From the NCBI GenBank assembly GCA_017559685.1, contig JAFYQY010000187.1, forward strand, positions 1-8,194: a DNA stretch of 8,194 nucleotides. Direction: 5' to 3'. The notes below the pieces were generated by a model. It was not told the origin of the DNA, did no database searches, and was given only the letters and a program-made list of their open reading frames with translations. Numbering within the stretch: the first letter of the stretch is position 1; the number at the start of each line of letters is the position of its first letter. The translations under genes and the position numbers were made by a program. Shown here one piece after another: positions 1-5,045 of this stretch. The stretch is from Alistipes sp. GTDB taxonomy: Bacteria > Bacteroidota > Bacteroidia > Bacteroidales > Rikenellaceae.

Positions 1-622
1 CCGTGTGAAGGTGGGCGATGTAGCCTTCTATGTTGAGGGTAACTTGCAGTCGTTGTTGCGTGCGGAGCGTATTTTGCTCAATATTATGCAGCGAATGAGC
101 GGTGTTGCAACCCAGACCGCAGTCTATGCCGACCGCATTGCCGATTTGCACACGAAGGTTCTCGATACTCGCAAGACCACACCAGGTATGCGTGTGTTGG
201 AGAAGATGGCAGTGAAGATGGGTGGTGGCGAGAATCACCGTATCGGCTTGTTCGATATGATTCTCTTGAAGGATAACCACATCGACTTCGCAGGTGGCGT
301 GGCTAAGGCTGTAACAGGCGCAAAGGAGTACCTCAAGGCTAAGGGCAAGAATATTCCTATCGAGTGCGAGGTGCGCTCGTTGGAGGATATCAAGGAGGTC
401 TTTGCTGCGGGTGGTGTCGACCGTATTATGTTCGACAACTTCTCGGTGGAGCAGACCCGTGAGGCTGTAGCGTTGGTGGCAGGTCGTTGCGAGACCGAGT
501 CGAGTGGAGGTATCACTCTCGAGACCTTGCGTGACTACGCCGAGACAGGCGTCGATTTCATCTCGGTGGGTGCTTTGACACACCAGATCAAGTCGCTCGA
601 TATGTCGCTTAAAGCGTGTTAA
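1..622 (+). CDS. nadC: Nicotinate-nucleotide pyrophosphorylase (carboxylating), 5'-truncated by the window
   Basis: This is the C-terminal two thirds of quinolinate phosphoribosyltransferase, a cytosolic enzyme that converts quinolinate and PRPP to nicotinate mononucleotide with release of CO2 and PPi in de novo NAD synthesis. About 206 residues are visible, against roughly 280-300 for the family, so the gene begins before base 1; the frame is already open at base 2 and the GTG at 5 is an internal Val. Family signatures seen are DTRKTTPGMR, the GGGENHRIGLFD stretch followed by ILLKDNHI (substrate and phosphate-binding basic residues), an ECEV acidic strand, IMFDNFS, and the C-terminal SVGALTHQIKSLDMSLK barrel strand. 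No damage is visible. The TAA stop at 620-622 shares its last A with the ATG of the next gene, so the two are probably cotranscribed and translationally coupled. Family assignment is firm. Confidence 0.97.
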   Translation, partial: RVKVGDVAFYVEGNLQSLLRAERILLNIMQRMSGVATQTAVYADRIADLHTKVLDTRKTTPGMRVLEKMAVKMGGGENHRIGLFDMILLKDNHIDFAGGVAKAVTGAKEYLKAKGKNIPIECEVRSLEDIKEVFAAGGVDRIMFDNFSVEQTREAVALVAGRCETESSGGITLETLRDYAETGVDFISVGALTHQIKSLDMSLKAC

Positions 623-1956
623 TGACAGAGCAGCAACATATTGATTTTCATATCGTAACAGTGGCCGACAAGCCACTGTTCGACTATTATATCCTCTCCT
701 CCGAGGAGCAAAACTGCGACCTCAACTTCGCCAATATCTTTTGTTGGAGTTCGACCTATCACAGCGAGGTTGCCGAGGCGGAGGGATTCCTCGTTATCCG
801 CTTCGATATTGGTGGTGTGAAGTCCTATATGCAACCCGTGGGCAGGGGCGACAGAGCGGCCGTTTTGGAGCTGTTGCGCAGGGATGCCTTCGAGCAACGC
901 ACACCGTTGCGATTGTATGGTTTATCGGCCGAGTGGCGCAGATTTTTGGAGGAGAATTACCCTTCGGAGTTCGCTTTTGATGCTCCGAGAGCGCTCTGCG
1001 ACTATATCTATCGCACCGACGATTTGGCGCAGTTGCAGGGGCGAAAATATCAGCCGAAACGCAACCACCTGAATCGCTTTGTGGCGCAACATAAGTGGCA
1101 CACCGAGCCACTTTCTCGTGAAAATATCAACGATTGTTTTTCGCTGAACGATAAGTGGTTGGCTGCTCGTGAGGTGGGCGAAACCGAGCTTGCCGAACAG
1201 CAGGCCATTCGTCGTGCCTTCGACAATTTCGAGGTTCTCGGCTTGCGAGGTTTAGTGCTCTATGCCGAGGAGCGTGCGGTGGCATTTTCGTATGGCACGC
1301 CTATCACGAACAGAACCTTCTGCACCCATATCGAGAAGTATGACAGTTCGGTTGAGGGTGCTGCTACGATGATAAATCGCCTGATGGCGCAGTCGCTGGA
1401 GGGGGAGTTCGAGTTTATAAACCGTGAGGACGACCTCGGTTTGGAGGGGTTGCGCTTTGCGAAGATGTCCTACCATCCTGCGCTTCTGCTCGATAAGATT
1501 TCGGCTCTACACCTCACGCCCGAACAGCGTGAAATGCGTGCGATGTGGCACGATATTTTTGGCGACGACGTGGCTGAAATAGATTCGTTCTTGGTGCGTC
1601 ATACCGACGCTATCCCGCTGATACACAGGGAAGATGATAGAGTTGTGTCTATGCTCTTTGTTGTGCCGTTGCAGATGTGGGAGCAGAGAGTTGCCTACAT
1701 CTATGCCGTGGCCACACTCCCCGAATATCGTGGTCGAGGTATCGCTTCGCAGTTGCTGAACGAGGCGTTGCAACTCGTTGAGCAGAGTCGCAAGTTCGAC
1801 AGCGTGGCTCTTATCCCAAGTAGCACCGAGTCGAAGCGATTGTACGAGCGTCTCGGCTTTGAGAATAGCCAAAAACCGATGCTCTTCCCCGCATCCGACT
1901 ACCTCGGTACAGGCTCCGTTCCGCACGACCTTGCGATGATTAAAACCTGCAAATAA
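622..1956 (+). CDS. DUF2156 (LPG-synthase C-like) and GNAT acetyltransferase fusion protein
   Basis: A 444-residue, probably cytosolic protein with two acyl/aminoacyl-transferase-like halves. Residues 1 to about 300 resemble the DUF2156/phosphatidylglycerol lysyltransferase C-terminal family: an N-terminal FDYYILSSEEQNCDLNFANI block and a later INREDDLGLEGLRFAKMSYHP block, both typical of Bacteroidetes members. Residues from about 305 to the end form a GNAT fold with the acetyl-CoA pyrophosphate loop in VATLPEYRGRGIASQLL and a C-terminal SKRLYERLGFE motif. No membrane segments are seen, so it is not a full MprF-type flippase/synthase. The substrate cannot be read from sequence. The start chosen is ATG 622, which overlaps the nadC stop (TAATG); an in-frame GTG at 616 lies inside nadC and is less likely. 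A terminator follows one base after the stop. Domain assignment is confident; function is unknown. Confidence 0.85.
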   Translation: MTEQQHIDFHIVTVADKPLFDYYILSSEEQNCDLNFANIFCWSSTYHSEVAEAEGFLVIRFDIGGVKSYMQPVGRGDRAAVLELLRRDAFEQRTPLRLYGLSAEWRRFLEENYPSEFAFDAPRALCDYIYRTDDLAQLQGRKYQPKRNHLNRFVAQHKWHTEPLSRENINDCFSLNDKWLAAREVGETELAEQQAIRRAFDNFEVLGLRGLVLYAEERAVAFSYGTPITNRTFCTHIEKYDSSVEGAATMINRLMAQSLEGEFEFINREDDLGLEGLRFAKMSYHPALLLDKISALHLTPEQREMRAMWHDIFGDDVAEIDSFLVRHTDAIPLIHREDDRVVSMLFVVPLQMWEQRVAYIYAVATLPEYRGRGIASQLLNEALQLVEQSRKFDSVALIPSSTESKRLYERLGFENSQKPMLFPASDYLGTGSVPHDLAMIKTCK

Positions 1957-1990
1957 AAAAGACCAAGGTGTTTCAACATCTTGGTCTTTT
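1957..1990. terminator. Bidirectional intrinsic terminator between convergent genes
   Basis: AAAAGACCAAG at 1957-1967 pairs perfectly with CTTGGTCTTTT at 1980-1990. Pairing continues inward through a G-T wobble and GTT/AAC toward a small TTCA-type loop. The A-run on the left and T-run on the right make the hairpin work in both directions. This fits its position right after the stop of the GNAT-fusion gene (1954-1956) and 22 bp beyond the stop of the opposing transporter gene (2012). Confidence 0.88.
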
Positions 1991-1991
1991 C

Positions 1992-2026
1992 TAATTTTTA
2001 ATTCTGCATTTTTAATTTTTAATCTG
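1992..2026. repeat. A/T-rich direct repeat overlapping the transporter gene's 3' end
   Basis: TAATTTTTAATTCTG (1992-2006) recurs as TAATTTTTAATCTG (2013-2026), 21 bp later with one base deleted. The second copy holds the last codons and stop of the SulP gene on the complementary strand. It is either a small local duplication or one of the A/T-rich spacers common between Bacteroidales genes. Confidence 0.5.
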
Positions 2027-3718
2027 CTCCGAGAGCTCCTTCGCACGCTCGAGAGCCTTGTCGATGTGGTCGAGAACATTCTCCTTGCCAAGCATATCGA
2101 CGATACCAGCACGCTCAATAGCGTGGTAGACCTTCTGATTTACACCCGAGAGAATAACCTTCTGACCATTCTTGATTGCAGCCTCGATGAATATCTCGAG
2201 GTTGTGGATACCTGTCGAGTCGATGAACGACACCTTGCGCATACGAACGATGCGGATAGGCATTGCGTCACGCTTCGAAGCCAATTCCTCGAACTTGGTT
2301 GCTACACCAAAGAAGAATGGACCCTCAATCTCGTAAACCTCAACCTTCTCAGGAATCTCGAGCTGAACGTCGCCATCCTCACCGTCGTGGTGCATACCCA
2401 TCTCATTGCGCAAAACCGAGATGTGCGAGGTCTCCATAATACGACGAACAAAGAGTACCACAGCCAAAACCAAGCCCACCTCGATAGCGATTGTGAGGTC
2501 GAAGATGATGGTCAAAAGCATTGTGGTAAAGAGAATTGCGATGTCCGAGCGAGACTGACGGCACATCGAACGGATGGTGCGCCAGCCACTCATATTGTAC
2601 GATACCATAATCAACACACCCGCCAAGCAAGGCATTGGGATGATGCTCACCAAGCCGCCCAAGAAGAGCAACACGAGGAGCAAAACCACGGTGTGAACGA
2701 TACCCGCAACAGGTGTGCGACCGCCATTGTTGATGTTTGCCATTGTTCGTGCGATAGCGCCTGTAGCAGGGATACCGCCGAAGAAAGGAACTACGATATT
2801 TGCTGCACCCTGCGCAATAAGCTCGGTATTCGAGTTGTGGCGAGAGCTGATAACACCGTCAGCCACCATTGCCGAGAGCAACGACTCGATAGCGCCCAAC
2901 ATTGCGATTGTGAATGCCGCAGGGAGAAGACCCTGAATTGTAGACCACCAGGTCTGACCCTCGGCGAGAACAGGCATTGTGAACGATGGAAGTCCCTCTG
3001 GGAGCTCGTAGAGGTCGCCGATAGTGGTGACGCCAGTCTCTACCTTGAAGTAGTTCAATGCCCAGCAGAGCGCTGTCATCACGATAATTGCGAGCAACGA
3101 TCCAGGAATCTTCTTCGAGATGAGAGGCGTGCCAGCGATGATAGCGATCGAGCCGAGTCCGATGCCGAGCGACCACCAATTAACCTTGTCGATGTTCTCG
3201 AAGTAGCAACCCCACTTCTCGATAAAGTCGGCAGGAACGTTTGCGATGCCGAGACCAAACAGGTCGTTAATCTGTGTCGAGAAGATTGTTACAGCAATAC
3301 CCGCAGTGAAGCCCACGATGATAGGGTAGGGCATAAACTTGATGATTGTGCCGAGCTTAAACACTCCCATCAGCACGAGCATTATACCCGCCATAATGGT
3401 TGCGATAGCCAAGCCACCCACGCCAAACTGCTGGATGATGCCGTAGATGATAACGATGAACGCACCTGTAGGGCCACCAATCTGTACTCGTGAGCCACCG
3501 AGCGCCGAGATCAAGAAGCCAGCGATGATAGCGGTTACGAGACCCTCGGTTGGGCCTACGCCCGAGGCGATACCGAATGCGATAGCGAGTGGAATAGCCA
3601 CGATACCCACGATGATACCCGCCATAGTGTCCTTAGCGAGTTTCTCTCCGTTGTAGCCACGCAAAGTCTCGAACAACGAAGGGCGAAAATCTAATGTGAA
3701 ACGAGGTTTCATATACAT
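2012..3718 (-). CDS. SulP-family inorganic anion transporter with C-terminal STAS domain
   Basis: A 568-residue inner-membrane permease of the SLC26/SulP family, which moves sulfate, bicarbonate or related anions, usually as H+ or Na+ symport; the substrate cannot be fixed from sequence. Family features are the N-terminal DTMAGIIVGIVAIPLAIAFG helix, IGGPTGAFIVI, a long run of hydrophobic helices to about residue 410, and GGIPATGAIARTMANINNGGRTP, a conserved SulP segment. After about residue 440 comes a cytosolic STAS domain with the loop FIDSTGIHNLE, where the Ser of DSTG matches the phosphorylatable site of SpoIIAA-like STAS proteins. Length is normal. The start at 3718 gives MYMKP; the second ATG at 3712 is also possible. 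A -7 box lies about 29 bp upstream. It diverges from efp and converges on the GNAT-fusion gene. No carbonic anhydrase or sulfur-assimilation gene is visible nearby to suggest a substrate. Confidence 0.93.
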   Translation of the reverse strand: MYMKPRFTLDFRPSLFETLRGYNGEKLAKDTMAGIIVGIVAIPLAIAFGIASGVGPTEGLVTAIIAGFLISALGGSRVQIGGPTGAFIVIIYGIIQQFGVGGLAIATIMAGIMLVLMGVFKLGTIIKFMPYPIIVGFTAGIAVTIFSTQINDLFGLGIANVPADFIEKWGCYFENIDKVNWWSLGIGLGSIAIIAGTPLISKKIPGSLLAIIVMTALCWALNYFKVETGVTTIGDLYELPEGLPSFTMPVLAEGQTWWSTIQGLLPAAFTIAMLGAIESLLSAMVADGVISSRHNSNTELIAQGAANIVVPFFGGIPATGAIARTMANINNGGRTPVAGIVHTVVLLLVLLFLGGLVSIIPMPCLAGVLIMVSYNMSGWRTIRSMCRQSRSDIAILFTTMLLTIIFDLTIAIEVGLVLAVVLFVRRIMETSHISVLRNEMGMHHDGEDGDVQLEIPEKVEVYEIEGPFFFGVATKFEELASKRDAMPIRIVRMRKVSFIDSTGIHNLEIFIEAAIKNGQKVILSGVNQKVYHAIERAGIVDMLGKENVLDHIDKALERAKELSEQIKN

Positions 3719-3746
3719 TTAATATTAAAATAACCTAACTGCGGCG

Positions 3747-3754
3747 CAAAGGTA
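3747..3754 (-). promoter_or_regulatory. Putative Bacteroidetes -7 promoter box for the SulP gene
   Basis: On the complementary strand this reads TACCTTTG, an exact match to the Bacteroidetes sigma-ABfr -7 consensus TAnnTTTG, about 29 bp before the transporter start. No clear TTTG-type -33 element is found at the usual spacing, so only the -7 half is supported. Confidence 0.55.
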
Positions 3755-3821
3755 TAGCAAAAACGGCAAGATTGTTCTAAAAGGCGCAAATTTATTTTGC
3801 GTGCAGGGGCGGAAACAAAAG

Positions 3822-3849
3822 TTTTCCGTTTTCCGTTTTTCGTTTTCCG
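3822..3849 (+). repeat. Four tandem 7-bp repeats just upstream of the efp promoter
   Basis: TTTTCCG occurs at 3822-3828, 3829-3835 and 3843-3849, with a one-mismatch copy TTTTTCG at 3836-3842. The array ends 10 bp before the efp -7 box, so its third and fourth units occupy the expected -33 region. The repeat unit is near-homopolymeric and slippage-prone, so its copy number could vary. Confidence 0.85.
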
Positions 3850-3859
3850 TTTTTATTTG

Positions 3860-3867
3860 TATCTTTG
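3860..3867 (+). promoter_or_regulatory. Putative Bacteroidetes -7 promoter box for efp
   Basis: TATCTTTG matches the TAnnTTTG consensus exactly and lies 36 bp before the efp ATG, implying a leader of about 30 nt that is A/T-rich and without a Shine-Dalgarno sequence, as is usual in this phylum. The T-rich heptamer array supplies the -33 region. The opposing transporter promoter lies about 105 bp away on the other strand. Confidence 0.7.
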
Positions 3868-3903
3868 CCGCCGGAAATTTCTAATTATTAAAAATATACA
3901 ACT

Positions 3904-4476
3904 ATGACAATTACAGCAGCTGATATTAAAATCGGTATGTGCATCGAGATGGACGGCAAGACATTTATTGTTGTCGATTTCCAGCACTGCAAGCCAGGCA
4001 AGGGTCCTGCATTCGTACGTTCGAAGCTCAAGAACTTGGAGAACGGTCGTGTTCTCGAGAACACCTTCTCGTCGGTAGGTATCAAGATCGAGCAGGTACG
4101 TGTTGAGCGTCGTCCATACCAGTTCACTTACGAGGATGACCTCGGTGCTCACTTTATGCACACCGAGACTTTCGAGGAGATCAACATCGAGAAGAAGCTC
4201 ATCGACAACTACGATCTTATGGCTGATGGTCAGATCGTTGAGGTTATGTACCACACCGATAAGGACATCGTTTTGGCAGCTGAGTTGCCACCAATCGTAG
4301 ATATGGAGGTAACTTACACCGAGCCAGGTATTAAGGGTGATACCGCTTCGACCAACTCGTTGAAGCCAGCTACCGTTAACACCGGTGCAACTATCAAGGT
4401 ACCTTTGTTCATCAACACAGGCGACAAGATTCGTGTAGATACTCGTACTCGTGAGTATTACGAGCGCATCAAGTAA
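3904..4476 (+). CDS. efp: Translation elongation factor P
   Basis: A 190-residue cytosolic translation factor that binds between the ribosomal P and E sites and relieves stalling at consecutive prolines. All three beta-barrel domains are present. Domain I (residues 1-65) carries the loop HCKPGKGPAF, with Lys33 at the tip, the position modified by beta-lysylation in E. coli; a Lys rather than an Arg there argues against EarP-type rhamnosylation. Domain II covers about 66-128. The C-terminal domain has the GDTASTNSLKPA, TGATIKVPLFINTGDKIRVDTRT signature, with TREY replacing the more usual TGEY near the end. The length is standard. Codon use is strongly biased to a few codons, as expected for a highly expressed gene. 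It is a single gene with its own promoter, followed by a long structured 3' region and a terminator. No modifying enzyme is encoded in the window. Confidence 0.97.
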   Translation: MTITAADIKIGMCIEMDGKTFIVVDFQHCKPGKGPAFVRSKLKNLENGRVLENTFSSVGIKIEQVRVERRPYQFTYEDDLGAHFMHTETFEEINIEKKLIDNYDLMADGQIVEVMYHTDKDIVLAAELPPIVDMEVTYTEPGIKGDTASTNSLKPATVNTGATIKVPLFINTGDKIRVDTRTREYYERIK

Positions 4477-4486
4477 AAAAATCGTC

Positions 4487-4590
4487 TAATAAGGCGATTT
4501 CTGCGTTACGCATCGGCTGTTGATATGCTCACATACGCTTGAGTATGCTCCGCTATCAACACCTCGCAAGCCTTGAAATCGCTCTTATTA
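4487..4590. repeat. 104-bp imperfect inverted repeat downstream of efp
   Basis: The outer arms TAATAAG plus GCGATTTC (4487-4501) pair with GAAATCGC, a one-base bulge at 4583, and CTTATTA (4575-4590), giving a 15-bp stem. Inside, TGTTGATA (4518-4525) pairs with TATCAACA (4554-4561), and CATAC (4532-4536) with GTATG (4543-4547). The left side also holds a local TGCG/CGCA hairpin at 4502-4512. A T-run follows at 4596-4601. The arrangement is like a dispersed palindromic element (REP/MITE-like) or a structured 3' UTR; no protein is apparent in it. Confidence 0.7.
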
Positions 4591-4607
4591 TACAATTTTT
4601 TGGCGTT

Positions 4608-4645
4608 ACGCTGTTCAGCCGAAAGGTTGGACAGCGTTTTTCTTT
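4608..4645 (+). terminator. Strong intrinsic terminator for efp
   Basis: ACGCTGTTCAGCC (4608-4620) pairs over 13 positions (two of them G-T) with GGTTGGACAGCGT (4625-4637) around a GAAA tetraloop, followed by a T-rich tail interrupted by one C. It lies 131 bp beyond the efp stop, so the efp transcript should contain the preceding inverted repeat in its 3' UTR. Confidence 0.88.
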
Positions 4646-4662
4646 TAGTGAGTAGAGAGTAA

Positions 4663-4676
4663 TTAGTAGTTAGTAG
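4663..4676. repeat. Short tandem repeat TTAGTAG x2
   Basis: TTAGTAG is repeated head to tail within a low-complexity AGTGAGTAG/TTAGTAG-like stretch (about 4646-4690). This stretch fills part of the gene-free interval between the efp terminator and the peptide promoter. No coding or RNA signal is visible in it. Confidence 0.5.
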
Positions 4677-4692
4677 TGAATTTAGAGATTTT

Positions 4693-4755
4693 CCCTAAAC
4701 TCCTTAAATTCTCTAATTTCCTTAACGTCCTTAATGCCCCTAACGCCCTTAATTC
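4693..4755. repeat. Seven degenerate 9-bp tandem repeats (CCTTAANNN-like)
   Basis: Units of exactly 9 bp start at 4693, 4702, 4711, 4720, 4729, 4738 and 4747. They keep a C-Y-Y-TAA core (CCTTAA, CCCTAA or CTCTAA) and vary in the last three bases: ACT, ATT, TTT, CGT, TGC, CGC, TTC. A decayed eighth unit follows at 4756-4764. Because 9 is a multiple of 3, two forward frames stay open while the third meets TAA in each unit. No start codon or coding context was found, so it is treated as noncoding. Confidence 0.8.
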
Positions 4756-4787
4756 CCACCATTTCTCCCTAAAAACCGAAAAAATTT

Positions 4788-4802
4788 CCTAATATAATTA
4801 GG
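4788..4802. promoter_or_regulatory. Candidate operator: perfect dyad at the -33 region
   Basis: CCTAAT-ATA-ATTAGG is a perfect 6-bp dyad with a 3-bp centre. It ends 19 bp before the -7 box of the peptide/lipoprotein unit, so it covers the position where the -33 element should be. A regulator bound there would compete with RNA polymerase; this is inference from position and symmetry only. Confidence 0.45.
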
Positions 4803-4805
4803 TAT

Positions 4806-4819
4806 AACAATTTATTGTT
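4806..4819. promoter_or_regulatory. Candidate operator: second perfect dyad in the promoter spacer
   Basis: AACAAT-TT-ATTGTT is a perfect 6-bp dyad with a 2-bp centre, between the first dyad and the -7 box. The sequence is A/T-rich, so chance symmetry is more likely than for the first dyad. Confidence 0.35.
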
Positions 4820-4821
4820 CT

Positions 4822-4829
4822 TAACTTTG
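4822..4829 (+). promoter_or_regulatory. Putative -7 promoter box for the peptide-lipoprotein unit
   Basis: TAACTTTG matches the Bacteroidetes TAnnTTTG consensus exactly. It lies 65 bp before the ATG of the small peptide gene, implying a leader of roughly 60 nt. It is the only such box seen ahead of the three coding segments to its right, so they probably form one transcript. Confidence 0.7.
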
Positions 4830-4836
4830 CACCCTG

Positions 4837-4860
4837 GTTTTGGGCAAAAACTAAGTTTTT
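4837..4860 (+). promoter_or_regulatory. Competing short hairpins at the start of the 5' leader
   Basis: GTTTT (4837-4841), AAAAAC (4846-4851) and GTTTTT (4855-4860) can pair in two mutually exclusive ways through the shared middle segment, one hairpin closing GGGCA and the other TAA. The stems are short and A/U-rich and so weak. No known riboswitch class is recognised. Confidence 0.25.
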
Positions 4861-4894
4861 CAAATTAACACTTAAATATTTAATAATCAAAGTT

Positions 4895-5032
4895 ATGAAG
4901 CGAACATTTATGATGGAGTATTCAGCTCCAACAGCAGAGGTCTGCTCGGTTAAGGCTGAGAAGGGCTTTTCTGCTTCGTTAAGTTCGGGCATTATTGAAG
5001 ATGCCAAGACCGAAGATTGGGGAACACTTTAA
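4895..5032 (+). CDS. Small acidic 45-residue peptide, function unknown
   Basis: A short gene starting at ATG 4895 after an A/T-rich leader and ending at TAA 5030-5032. The product has a basic start (MKRTFMMEYSAPTAEV), a single Cys at residue 17, a Gly/Ser-rich middle (EKGFSASLSSG) and an acidic, Trp-containing tail (IIEDAKTEDWGTL). It has no signal peptide and no membrane segment, so if exported it would need a special route. The pattern Y-x-A-P-x-x-E-x-x-x-V followed by E-x-GF-x-x-S resembles, from memory, short hypothetical proteins often found ahead of surface-protein genes in Bacteroidales; I cannot name a family. Its stop is 13 bp before the lipoprotein ATG and no terminator intervenes, so the two are probably cotranscribed and may be translationally coupled. 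It could be a leader that aids expression of the next gene, or a partner of the surface protein. Confidence 0.7.
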   Translation: MKRTFMMEYSAPTAEVCSVKAEKGFSASLSSGIIEDAKTEDWGTL

Positions 5033-5045
5033 ACAAACTGCAGCT

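Noticed and set aside
1507..2118. A 203-codon open frame on the - strand spanning the convergent gene ends
   Set aside because: It runs through the terminator and overlaps both real genes; there is no promoter and no recognisable motif.
2066..3493. A 475-codon open frame on the + strand opposite the transporter gene
   Set aside because: It lies wholly antisense to an intact SulP gene with clear family motifs. The translation is rich in His, Cys, Asp, Asn and Arg with no domain or signal, as expected from an antisense shadow of biased codons.
4480..4650. A tRNA or known riboswitch in the efp 3' region
   Set aside because: The nested stems do not form a cloverleaf, no anticodon arm or CCA end is present, and the element lies downstream rather than in a leader.
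4693..4755. The 9-bp array as a CRISPR or a coding tripeptide repeat
   Set aside because: The units are contiguous without spacers and far too short for CRISPR. Two forward frames and at least one reverse frame (Leu-rich tripeptides) stay open, but only because the period is a multiple of 3; no start codon or export signal goes with them.
4995..5045. Lipoprotein start at TTG 4995, adding 17 residues
   Set aside because: It would overlap the peptide gene and put MPRPKIGEHF in front of a signal peptide that already starts well at ATG 5046.
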